NCBI GenBank assembly: GCA_934725835.1
Contig: CAKVCR010000134.1
Location: 1 to 7,836 of the forward strand
DNA length: 7,836 bases
Reading direction: 5' to 3'
From: an uncultured Odoribacter sp.
Lineage (GTDB): Bacteria; Bacteroidota; Bacteroidia; Bacteroidales; Marinifilaceae
The notes below the pieces were generated by a model, which searched no databases, was not told where the DNA came from, and worked only from the letters and a program-made list of their open reading frames with translations. The position numbers were made by a program, and so were the translations under genes. Positions 1 through 6,637 of the stretch are shown here, piece by piece (the stretch's first letter is position 1; each line of letters opens with the position of its first letter).

Positions 1-366
1 ACTGTGGAGGGTGACTACGATTTTACAACTCCTAAGCCTCTTGGTGACGTCATAGAACATCGGGGAGGATTGGATGATTGTTTTGTTTTTAATCAGGTAG
101 GGGTGATAAAGAGAATGGCAGAATTGGAGAGCGCAGATACAGGAATAAAAATGTATGTATGTTCTGATTATCCGGGCTTACAGGTTTATACCGGGCGTTA
201 TCTGAATGTACATGGAGCAAAAGGCGGACGAAATTATGGTCCGTATGCCGGAGTAGCCTTGGAGGCTCAATATTTTCCGGATTCTCCCAATCATCAGGAA
301 TTTCCTTCCACTTTATTAAAGCCGGGTGAGGAATATTCCAAAAATATTGTATTTGGATTTGAGTAA
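1..366 (+). CDS. galM: Aldose 1-epimerase (mutarotase), C-terminal 121 codons; 5' end outside the window
   Basis: GalM interconverts the alpha and beta anomers of hexoses such as galactose and feeds the Leloir pathway. The frame is open from base 1 (first codon ACT), so this is the 3' end of a gene that begins upstream; the GTG at 4 is an internal Val, not a start. The fragment carries the hallmark C-terminal blocks of the family: GGLDDCFVF, whose first Asp (73-75) aligns with the conserved active-site Asp; PGLQVYTGRYL; and GVALEAQYFPDSPNH, where Glu at 262-264 is the expected catalytic base. It ends with the usual FPSTLLKPGEEY and a short terminal strand. The stop is TAA. pdxS follows after 48 bases on the same strand with no terminator hairpin between them, so read-through into pdxS is possible. 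Signal peptide and N-terminal half cannot be judged. The family call is secure; sugar preference is not visible. Confidence 0.93.
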   Translation, partial: TVEGDYDFTTPKPLGDVIEHRGGLDDCFVFNQVGVIKRMAELESADTGIKMYVCSDYPGLQVYTGRYLNVHGAKGGRNYGPYAGVALEAQYFPDSPNHQEFPSTLLKPGEEYSKNIVFGFE

Positions 367-414
367 TTTAGTTTTAATATATAACAAATTTTAAGTTTAA
401 ATTTTTATTGTATC

Positions 415-1284
415 ATGGGAAAATACGAATTAAACAAGAATCTGGCCCAAATGCTTAAGGGTGGAGTTATTATGGATGTTACTAATGCAGAACAGGCAAA
501 AATTGCAGAGGCTGCAGGTGCATGTGCCGTAATGGCGTTGGAACGCGTACCGGCTGATATCCGTCGTGATGGCGGTGTTGCTCGTATGTCTGATCCACAG
601 ATGATTAAGGCAATACAGAATGCTGTGTCTATCCCGGTAATGGCAAAAGTAAGAATCGGTCATTTTGTAGAAGCTCAGATTCTGGAGGCTATCGGTATCG
701 ACTTTATCGATGAGAGCGAAGTGTTGACTCCTGCTGATGAAATGTACCATGTTGATAAAACAGCTTTCAAAGTACCTTTTGTTTGTGGTGCTCGTAATTT
801 GGGCGAGGCATTGCGTCGTATCGGAGAAGGTGCTGCTATGATTCGTACTAAGGGTGAGGCTGGTACAGGTAATGTTGTTGAAGCTGTTACCCACATGCGT
901 CAGATTAATGATGATATGCGCCGTGTTAAAAATGCCGGACCGGAGGAGTTGATGAGCTTGGCAAAAGAATTCTGCGCTCCGTTTGAATTGGTTAAATATG
1001 TTCATGAAAACGGAAAATTACCGGTAGTAAACTTTGCTGCTGGTGGTATCGCAACTCCTGCTGATGCTGCTTTGATGATGCAGTTGGGTTCTGAAGGTGT
1101 GTTTGTTGGTTCCGGTATCTTTAAGTCTGGAGATCCTGAGAAACGTGCTAAGGCAATTGTTCAGGCAGTTACTTACTACAATGATCCTGTTAAATTGGCT
1201 GAATTGTCTGAAAACTTGGGCGAGGCAATGTCCGGATTGGAAATCAAGACTCTTGAAAATAAATACGCAGAAAGAGGATGGTAA
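415..1284 (+). CDS. pdxS: Pyridoxal 5'-phosphate synthase, lyase/synthase subunit PdxS
   Basis: PdxS condenses ribose 5-phosphate, glyceraldehyde 3-phosphate and ammonia into pyridoxal 5'-phosphate; in the family it forms a cytoplasmic dodecamer that receives ammonia from PdxT. The 289-residue product has normal family length and is a (beta/alpha)8 barrel. Visible active-site features are Asp21 in GGVIMDV, Lys78 in PVMAKVRIGH (the Schiff-base lysine, Lys81 in Bacillus numbering), Lys146 in RTKGEAGTGN (the second lysine, Lys149 in Bacillus), and the phosphate-binding glycine segments FAAGGIATPADAA and GSEGVFVGSGIF. The ATG at 415 gives the expected N-terminus. The 20 bases before it are A/T-rich with no Shine-Dalgarno sequence, as is usual in Bacteroides. 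No convincing promoter box is seen in the 48-base gap, so it may share a transcript with galM. pdxT follows after a hairpin. Confidence 0.97.
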   Translation: MGKYELNKNLAQMLKGGVIMDVTNAEQAKIAEAAGACAVMALERVPADIRRDGGVARMSDPQMIKAIQNAVSIPVMAKVRIGHFVEAQILEAIGIDFIDESEVLTPADEMYHVDKTAFKVPFVCGARNLGEALRRIGEGAAMIRTKGEAGTGNVVEAVTHMRQINDDMRRVKNAGPEELMSLAKEFCAPFELVKYVHENGKLPVVNFAAGGIATPADAALMMQLGSEGVFVGSGIFKSGDPEKRAKAIVQAVTYYNDPVKLAELSENLGEAMSGLEIKTLENKYAERGW

Positions 1285-1285
1285 T

Positions 1286-1313
1286 AAAAGAGAGTGCTTC
1301 GGCACTCTTTTTT
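1286..1313 (+). terminator. UUCG-capped terminator-like hairpin between pdxS and pdxT (possible attenuator)
   Basis: A perfect 7-bp stem AGAGTGC/GCACTCT (1291-1297 with 1302-1308) is closed by a TTCG tetraloop on a C-G pair, a notably stable RNA loop. Upstream A residues (1286-1289) can extend pairing into the T run at 1308-1313. This has all parts of an intrinsic terminator, yet it lies between two genes whose products act in one complex, 6 bases after the pdxS stop and 13 bases before the first pdxT ATG. I infer partial termination that lowers pdxT relative to pdxS. Confidence 0.8.
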
Positions 1314-1326
1314 CAACTAAAAAATA

Positions 1327-1902
1327 ATGATGATGAAAATAGGAATATTGGGCTTCCAAGGTGCATTTGTTGAGCATCAGCGCCATATCGCTGCTATAGG
1401 ACACGAACCTGTTATTGTTCGTTATCCTGAGCAGTTGGAGGAACTTGATGGAATCATATTGCCGGGAGGTGAGAGTACGACAATGGGAAAACTGTTGAAT
1501 CGTACAGGAATGATGGAACCTTTGCGTCAACGGATATTGCAGGGACTGCCTGTGTGGGGAACTTGTGCCGGGATGATTTTGCTTGCCAAAGAACTGGTAA
1601 ACGACCCTGTGCGTCACCTGGCAGTGATGGATATCGCTGTGAAAAGAAATGCTTACGGTACGCAAATTGACAGCTTCGATGTTGATGTTAAGATACCGGA
1701 GGTTAGTGAAAATCCTATTCCATTGGTTTTTATCCGTGCTCCTTATATCACGGAGGTAAGGGGAAATGTGGAAGTGTTGTGCCGAGTGGATGGTAATGTC
1801 GTTGCTGCACGTGAAGGCAATATGTTGGCTACGTCTTTTCATCCTGAATTGACAGATAATTCCGCCTTTCATCAATACTTCGCAGAAATGTGTAAAAAAT
1901 AG
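1327..1902 (+). CDS. pdxT: Pyridoxal 5'-phosphate synthase, glutaminase subunit PdxT
   Basis: PdxT is a class I (triad) glutamine amidotransferase. It hydrolyses glutamine and channels ammonia to PdxS, so it works only in the PdxS-PdxT complex. Numbering from the ATG at 1327 (191 residues), the triad is visible: nucleophile Cys80 in VWGTCAGM, and His172 and Glu174 in SFHPEL. The family signatures LPGGESTTM (45-53), KRNAYGTQ and FIRAPYI are intact. Three ATG codons stand in a row at 1327, 1330 and 1333; homologues begin M-(K/L)-x-IG-x-LG, so the third could be the true start, shortening the protein by two residues. None has a Shine-Dalgarno sequence. No TAnnTTTG box is present in the gap after pdxS, so expression probably depends on read-through of the intervening hairpin or on a promoter inside pdxS. 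The stop is TAG, next to a strong hairpin. Confidence 0.96.
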   Translation: MMMKIGILGFQGAFVEHQRHIAAIGHEPVIVRYPEQLEELDGIILPGGESTTMGKLLNRTGMMEPLRQRILQGLPVWGTCAGMILLAKELVNDPVRHLAVMDIAVKRNAYGTQIDSFDVDVKIPEVSENPIPLVFIRAPYITEVRGNVEVLCRVDGNVVAAREGNMLATSFHPELTDNSAFHQYFAEMCKK

Positions 1903-1936
1903 GAAAAGTAGCTTACAAGCTACTTTTCCCATTTTC
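1902..1936. terminator. Bidirectional terminator between convergent pdxT and prfB
   Basis: A perfect 12-bp stem pairs 1902-1913 with 1918-1929 around the 4-base loop TACA, starting at the last base of the pdxT stop codon. Downstream on the + strand is CATTTTC. Read on the - strand the same stem is followed by CTATTTTTTA, the complement of the end of pdxT, which is a better T run. It therefore suits the leftward prfB transcript at least as well as pdxT. Confidence 0.85.
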
Positions 1937-1975
1937 TTGTCTCTTCGTTTCCTGTAGAGAATGCTCTATGGAGTT

Positions 1976-3089
1976 TTATTCTTGAGCGCCGAATTCCATC
2001 AAATAAGCTTTGATAAATGCATCTATCTTGCCATCCATGACGCCTCCGACATCCGATGTCTGGTAGTTGGTACGATGGTCTTTTACGCGGCGGTCATCAA
2101 AAACATAGCTGCGTATCTGCGAACCCCATTCAATTTTCTTCTTATTGCTTTCAATTTTTTGCTGCTCTGCCATCCGTCTCTGCAATTCCATGTCGTAAAG
2201 CATGGAGCGTAGCAAACGAAGAGCATTTTCACGGTTATCCAATTGCGAACGGGTTTCCGTGTTTTCAATCAATATCTCGCGAACCTCTCCGGTGTCCGGG
2301 TCCTTGTAATTGTATCGCAGACGGACTCCGGTCTCCACTTTGTTCACGTTCTGACCTCCGGCACCTCCCGAACGGAATGTATCCCAACTGATGTCAGCTT
2401 GATTGATGGCAATCTCGATGGAATCGTCAACAAGTGGTGTGACGAACACCGAGGCGAACGAAGTCATGCGTTTGCCTTGTGCGTTAAACGGAGAAACTCT
2501 CACCAGACGGTGTACTCCATTTTCGCCTTTCAGATAACCATAGGCAAAATCGCCTTCCAATTGCATTGTCACCGTTTTGATGCCCGCTTCGTCTCCCTCC
2601 TGCAGGTTGCTGACAGTCAATTTGTAATTATGAGATTCTGCCCAACGCATATACATACGCATCAGCATGGAAGCCCAATCCTGGCTTTCTGTACCTCCGG
2701 CTCCCGAATTGATTTTCAGCACACAGCTCATCTGGTCGGCTTCGCCTTGAAGCATATTTTTTAGCTCCAAGTTTTCCACCAGTTCAAGTGTTTCTGCATA
2801 GTGCGCATCCACTTCCTCTTCGGTAGCTTCTCCTTCTTTGGCAAATTCAAACAGCACGCTCAAATCTTCCACCGAGCGGGTGACAGCTTCGCAACCTTCA
2901 ATCCAGCCTTTTAGTTCGCGTACTTTTTTCATCACTTTTTCAGCGTTTTTCGCATCGCTCCAAAAGTCCGGTGCCTGAGTCCGCATTTCTATTTCTTCCA
3001 ACTCAATCTTTTTGCGGTTGATGTCAAAGATACCTCCTCAGAGCGCCGCCGCGTTCTTCAACTGACTTCAGTTGATCTATAGTAATCAT
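1976..3089 (-). CDS. prfB: Peptide chain release factor 2, expressed by programmed +1 frameshift
   Basis: RF2 recognises UGA and UAA in the ribosomal A site and triggers peptidyl-tRNA hydrolysis. Translation from ATG at 3089 gives 21 residues (MITIDQLKSV...LRRYL) and then meets in-frame TGA at 3026-3024. Shifting +1 after CTT (3029-3027) continues at GAC (3025) into DINRKK and the rest of the protein, for 370 residues in all, the usual RF2 length. In that numbering the stop-codon-reading tripeptide SPF is 199-201 and the catalytic GGQ is 244-246 within SGGAGGQNVNKVET. A gene call starting at the TTG at 3001 would lose the N-terminus. It lies 31 bases downstream of the DUF2723 gene on the same strand with no terminator and no TAnnTTTG box between, so the two are probably co-transcribed. 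RF2 level is autoregulated through the frameshift: scarce RF2 makes UGA termination slow and favours the shift. The start has no Shine-Dalgarno sequence. The stop is TAA. Confidence 0.97.
3023..3038 (-). promoter_or_regulatory. prfB: RF2 programmed +1 frameshift signal
   Basis: On the - strand the sequence reads AGGAGG-TAT-CTT-TGA-C. AGGAGG (3038-3033) is a full Shine-Dalgarno-like element set three bases before the slippery CTT codon, followed by TGA and C, the weak-termination context. The layout is the same as the E. coli site (AGGGGG-TAT-CTT-TGA-C). Zero-frame reading stops at codon 22. The +1 frame joins LRRYL to DINRKK, matching the family alignment across the junction. Confidence 0.97.
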
Positions 3090-3120
3090 ATAATAGTATT
3101 TGTTGTTTTAATAATCTCTC

Positions 3121-6100
3121 TTATTTTCCGGAATCGGCAGGCACGGCAGCCTGTTGAGGCTGAGCCGTGTGCAATAACGCCGGATTATAAATGCTTTCTA
3201 CTTTGTTTTTTATCTTGTGTGCCAAATCTTTCTGTCCGGCTTCCATTGCAATTTCGAACAACATCTGAATGACGCGCATACTGATGTTCTCTTCCTGCTG
3301 TATGCTGGGAGTATTTGCAAATTTAGGAGACAGCGAATTGGTATATTTCAACATCTGATAGTTGTTCTCTGCCAATTCAAGCAACAGATGATTTGCCTTT
3401 TCTGTGGCTTCCAATGAATAGTACAATGGGATATAGTTCAGCAAGGTATTATCCACAGGTACTTGCGTAATGGGCAACTCTTCCAAACATTTGTCCAATG
3501 CGGCAATGGCTTTCTCGGGCTTGCCTTCTGCATGAAGCTGCTCGGCAAGGCGTAGGAAGGTGTTCCTATATTTCATGACGGCAATCGTATTGTCGTGGAA
3601 ATAATCGATATTCACCTTCGGATCTTTGATATTGCCCCATTCAAACTTGTTCATCAAATTGTCGTAGAGAATGTCGGTGTCGATTCTGCCGTAATCCATA
3701 AAACTTGCATTCTTGGTTTCAATGGGCACCAGACGGTAGGCTGCACCTTCCAGCTGAAAATATTTTTCAAGCCCCAGATAAGCCTCTGTACCCATGCCTA
3801 CGCCAAAGTAAATGGGACGCTCCCAATTGGAATTGGCGATAATGTCCAATACCATCAATTGAGATTTGTTCAAAAAGTTTCCTTTCAAATCAAGAGGAAT
3901 TTCTTTGAGAATATCACCGGCATTTTCAGGCTTGACAATCCCGCTTGCTACGATTTTGGCTGAATCAACCGGAATGATTACCCTGCGTGTCGGTATAAAG
4001 TCAATCGGTTCTGAATATCCGGTCAACTTCGTTTGAGACAAATCGCTGGCAACAAATTCCAGCACCTCCTTCAGGCTGGCTTGTTTGTAGCGTTCAACTA
4101 TTGCCACCTGGTCTCGTAGACCTTCGCGGTATTGATTCCGTTTGAATGAAATGGGTACAGCAGGAGTTTCGTATGCCTTACGCTTCAATTGGTCGATATA
4201 CCAAGAACCGAGCAACAGGCTTAAATTCACAATTCTAACATCCTGACGGAAGCCTTCCACTTCCTGTGCATACCAAAGCGGGAAGGTGTCATTGTCTCCA
4301 TAGGTGAAGAGAATAGCGTTGGGAGCACATGAACTCAGATAGTTCTTTGCATGTGCCACTGTCGCATATCTGCCGGCACGGCTGTGGTCATCCCAGTTCT
4401 GTGCAGCCATATTCACCGGCACGGCGAACAGGCATACGGCAGTCACGGCGATGGCTGTAGTTGCGGTGTTGGCCTTCTTGATTTTCGAATTGACATATTC
4501 CCATATAGAGAGTACACCCAAGCCAATCCAAATGGAGAAAGCATAGAACGAACCGGCATAGGCATAGTCACGTTCGCGCGGTTCCATGGGTGGCTGGTTC
4601 AAGAATACGATGATGGCGATACCGGTCAGGATAAAGAGGAGCATCACCACAAAGAAATCCTGTTTGCCGGTACGTCCCTTACGGTATTGGTAGAAAATTC
4701 CCAATAAGCCTAGAATAAAGGGTAGCATGTAATATTTATTATATGCCTTTTCAGCCTTTAGAGTATCCGGCAGTTCGGATTGGTTGCCAAGACGGATTTC
4801 ATCAAGGAAATTGATACCTGTAATCCAGTTGCCGTGTATGATTTCACCATTTCCCTGGATATCATTCTGGCGACCGGAAAAATTCCACATAAAATAACGC
4901 CAATACATGTGCCCCAACTGGTAGTTAAAGAAATACTGCAAATTGTTTCCAAAACTGGGTCGGGTGATGGATTCCCCATTCACATTGTATGTCGGTCCGT
5001 TATTTTTGCCGGCCCAAGCCTGATATTGTTGTGGATAATAGGGACGTGAATTGCTGTGCATTCGAGGGAAGACGCCGCAGAACCGTTTGTCGTATTCCAA
5101 CTTCTGCTTGTGTCCGATGATCTCATAGACTCCTGTCTCTTTGTTCTGATAATAAATAGGTTCTCCCTCTTTATAAGCCACCACGGGAGCATTATAATAG
5201 GCTCCGTATAATAGCGGTGAGTCCCCGTATTGCTCGCGGTTGATATATGATAGTAGGGAGAATACGTTGTCGGGGCTGTTTTCATCGATGGGAGGGTCGC
5301 TTAACGACCGGATAACGACCATCGAATATGAAGAATAACCGATTAAAATGACCATAAAGCATGTGAGGATGGTGTTCCAAATCGGCATTCCTTTTTTCAA
5401 GGTGTACCAGATACCCCAAGTCAGCAGGCTGATGATGAGCAGAACATATACGACAACACCTGTGTTGAACGGCAGTCCCATGCCATTGACAAACACCAAT
5501 TCAAACCAGCCGGCAATTTTGATGACATCCGGAATCAGCATAAAGTTGACAAAACCGAGAATCACCAGAGACAGCAGACCGGTCTTGATAATGCCTTTAA
5601 GGGTGGGAGTGTATTTTTTGAAATAGTACACAAACACGATAGCCGGGATTGCCAGCAAGTTCAGAAGGTGTACTCCGATAGACAGCCCTACCAAGTATGC
5701 GATAAGCACTAGCCAACGGTTGGCATATGGTTCGAATGCAACATTCTCCCATTTCAAGATGGCCCAGAATACAATCGCTGTAAATAGCGACGACATGGCA
5801 TAAACCTCTCCTTCAACAGCCGAAAACCAGAAGGTGTCGGTGAAGGTGTAAGTTAGCGAACCGATTAAGGAAGCTCCTAAAATGGCAAACATTTGCCCGA
5901 GAGTCATCTCTTCGCCTTCCTTTACGACTATTTTCCGTGCCAGATGGGTGATAGACCAAAATAGAAATAAAATGGTGAATCCCGAACATAATCCCGACAT
6001 ATAATTAATCATCAATGCCTGCGTATCTGCTGATGGAGCAAAGATGGCAAATAGTCGGGAAATAATCATGAACAAGGGAGCTCCGGGAGGGTGTCCGACT

Positions 6101-6270
6101 TGTAAACCGACAGAGGTGGTTATGAACTCGCCGCAATCCCACAGGCTGGCAGTCGGCTCAGCCGTAAGAATGTACGTAAGGCTGGCAACAACGAATGCAA
6201 CCCATCCGGTTACACGGTTAATGAGCCTGAAGCTTAGATTTGGATGATCTTTTATAGTGTACATATTCAT
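3121..6270 (-). CDS. DUF2723 multi-pass membrane protein with C-terminal TPR-like region, probable GT-C glycosyltransferase
   Basis: This is a 1049-residue protein. Residues 1-320 hold about ten hydrophobic segments, including the DUF2723 core: AEPTASLWDCGEFI (38-50), VGHPPGAPLF (58-67) and EGEVYAMS (153-160). Asp45 and Glu48 lie just after the first membrane segment, where GT-C enzymes keep catalytic acidic residues. A soluble stretch (about 321-510) is followed by four more hydrophobic segments (about 511-622), with PPMEPRERDYAYAG between them. The extracytoplasmic C-terminus opens with FTYGDNDTFPLWYAQEVEG (655-673), a conserved block in Bacteroidota homologues. Residues about 895-1025 are helical and TPR-like (AEGKPEKAIAALDKCLEELP). 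DUF2723 is shared with human TMEM260, a protein O-mannosyltransferase, so transfer of a lipid-linked sugar to exported protein is a reasonable inference, unproven here. Start: ATG 6270; the ATG at 6264 is an alternative. Its own promoter lies upstream and prfB downstream. Confidence 0.9.
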   Translation of the reverse strand: MNMYTIKDHPNLSFRLINRVTGWVAFVVASLTYILTAEPTASLWDCGEFITTSVGLQVGHPPGAPLFMIISRLFAIFAPSADTQALMINYMSGLCSGFTILFLFWSITHLARKIVVKEGEEMTLGQMFAILGASLIGSLTYTFTDTFWFSAVEGEVYAMSSLFTAIVFWAILKWENVAFEPYANRWLVLIAYLVGLSIGVHLLNLLAIPAIVFVYYFKKYTPTLKGIIKTGLLSLVILGFVNFMLIPDVIKIAGWFELVFVNGMGLPFNTGVVVYVLLIISLLTWGIWYTLKKGMPIWNTILTCFMVILIGYSSYSMVVIRSLSDPPIDENSPDNVFSLLSYINREQYGDSPLLYGAYYNAPVVAYKEGEPIYYQNKETGVYEIIGHKQKLEYDKRFCGVFPRMHSNSRPYYPQQYQAWAGKNNGPTYNVNGESITRPSFGNNLQYFFNYQLGHMYWRYFMWNFSGRQNDIQGNGEIIHGNWITGINFLDEIRLGNQSELPDTLKAEKAYNKYYMLPFILGLLGIFYQYRKGRTGKQDFFVVMLLFILTGIAIIVFLNQPPMEPRERDYAYAGSFYAFSIWIGLGVLSIWEYVNSKIKKANTATTAIAVTAVCLFAVPVNMAAQNWDDHSRAGRYATVAHAKNYLSSCAPNAILFTYGDNDTFPLWYAQEVEGFRQDVRIVNLSLLLGSWYIDQLKRKAYETPAVPISFKRNQYREGLRDQVAIVERYKQASLKEVLEFVASDLSQTKLTGYSEPIDFIPTRRVIIPVDSAKIVASGIVKPENAGDILKEIPLDLKGNFLNKSQLMVLDIIANSNWERPIYFGVGMGTEAYLGLEKYFQLEGAAYRLVPIETKNASFMDYGRIDTDILYDNLMNKFEWGNIKDPKVNIDYFHDNTIAVMKYRNTFLRLAEQLHAEGKPEKAIAALDKCLEELPITQVPVDNTLLNYIPLYYSLEATEKANHLLLELAENNYQMLKYTNSLSPKFANTPSIQQEENISMRVIQMLFEIAMEAGQKDLAHKIKNKVESIYNPALLHTAQPQQAAVPADSGK

Positions 6271-6312
6271 AATAAGGATAATTTTCCCGTTTCACTTTGC
6301 ATAAAATGCTGC

Positions 6313-6346
6313 CAAATATACGCATATATGACGAATAAACCACGAA
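6313..6346 (-). promoter_or_regulatory. Bacteroides-type promoter for the DUF2723-prfB unit
   Basis: On the - strand TATATTTG (6320-6313) matches the -7 consensus TAnnTTTG exactly and lies 42 bases before the ATG at 6270. The upstream half is weak: TTTTCG near 6348-6343 leaves about 22 bases to the -7 box, against the usual 19-21. This implies a leader of about 35 bases ending in an A/T-rich stretch without a Shine-Dalgarno sequence. Confidence 0.6.
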
Positions 6347-6379
6347 AATAATTATTTTACCCAATTTTTCTTTGATTTT

Positions 6380-6410
6380 TTTGCAGATTAAAAAAATACT
6401 CGTATCTTTG
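6380..6410 (+). promoter_or_regulatory. Strong Bacteroides-type promoter for the tRNA operon
   Basis: TTTG (6380-6383) and TATCTTTG (6403-6410) are separated by 19 bases, a full match to the primary sigma factor consensus of Bacteroides (TTTG, 19-21 bases, TAnnTTTG). The region between is A/T-rich. The expected start site is a few bases past 6410, giving a short leader before the tRNA-Gln at 6438. It is back to back with the promoter of the leftward DUF2723-prfB unit. Confidence 0.85.
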
Positions 6411-6428
6411 CACCCGTCAATAACGACA

Positions 6429-6521
6429 CATCCACCTTGTCCCATTGTGTAATGGCAGCACAGCAGGTTTTGGTTCTGTCAGTCTAGGTTCGAATCCTAG
6501 TGGGACAACAAAGAGTGGATG
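6429..6521 (+). repeat. Inverted repeat flanking tRNA-Gln in the precursor transcript
   Basis: CATCCAC (6429-6435) just before tRNA-Gln is complementary to GTGGATG (6515-6521) just after it; the last G is the first base of tRNA-Leu(CAG). In the primary transcript this could form a helix stacked beyond the acceptor stem, separated by two bases on the 5' side (CT) and six unpaired bases after the discriminator on the 3' side. A role in processing is inference; a 7-base match can arise by chance. Confidence 0.4.
6438..6508 (+). tRNA. tRNA-Gln (anticodon TTG)
   Basis: The cloverleaf is complete. The acceptor TGTCCCA pairs with TGGGACA (6501-6507), with discriminator A6508. The D-stem is GTG/CAC (6447-6449 with 6459-6461). 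The anticodon stem GCAGG/TCTGT has G-T pairs at both ends and a loop TTTTGGT, with anticodon TTG at 6470-6472. The T-stem CTAGG/CCTAG encloses TTCGAAT. CCA is not encoded, so the tRNA nucleotidyltransferase must add it. It decodes CAA, and CAG by wobble. First gene of a three-tRNA operon. Confidence 0.96.
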
Positions 6522-6604
6522 CCCAAGTGGTGAAATTGGTATACACGCTAGTTTCAGGTACTAGTGGCTTCACGGCCGTGTAGGTTCGAGTCCTATCTTG
6601 GGCA
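6521..6604 (+). tRNA. tRNA-Leu (anticodon CAG)
   Basis: The acceptor GCCCAAG pairs with CTTGGGC (6597-6603), with discriminator A6604. The anticodon stem CTAGT/ACTAG encloses TTCAGGT, with CAG at 6555-6557, reading the CUG codon. A long class II variable arm (GGC...GCC hairpin) marks a Leu/Ser type, and the T-loop is TTCGAGT. No encoded CCA. It lies 12 bases after tRNA-Gln in the same transcript. Confidence 0.96.
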
Positions 6605-6637
6605 CATAGTAAAGTTCTTCAATTCAAGATTGGATTT

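Noticed and set aside
392..399. TAAGTTTA as a -7 box for pdxS
   Set aside because: It differs from TAnnTTTG at the last base and there is no TTTG at 19-21 bases upstream; in A/T-rich DNA this is expected by chance.
1018..1932. A 304-codon open frame on the - strand across the end of pdxS and all of pdxT, and a 191-codon one at 430-1005
   Set aside because: Both lie antisense to pdxS and pdxT, which match known families over their full lengths. The antisense translations are rich in His, Cys and Ser, with no recognisable domain.
2243..2764. A 173-codon open frame on the + strand
   Set aside because: It is antisense to the conserved core of RF2, has no recognisable motif and no promoter or terminator of its own.
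2999..3001. TTG as the start of prfB
   Set aside because: The upstream codons continue the RF2 alignment through the frameshift site to ATG 3089, so the TTG is an internal Leu.
3024..3026. In-frame TGA in prfB as a pseudogene or sequencing error
   Set aside because: It sits exactly in the AGGAGG-TAT-CTT-TGA-C context of the programmed RF2 frameshift.
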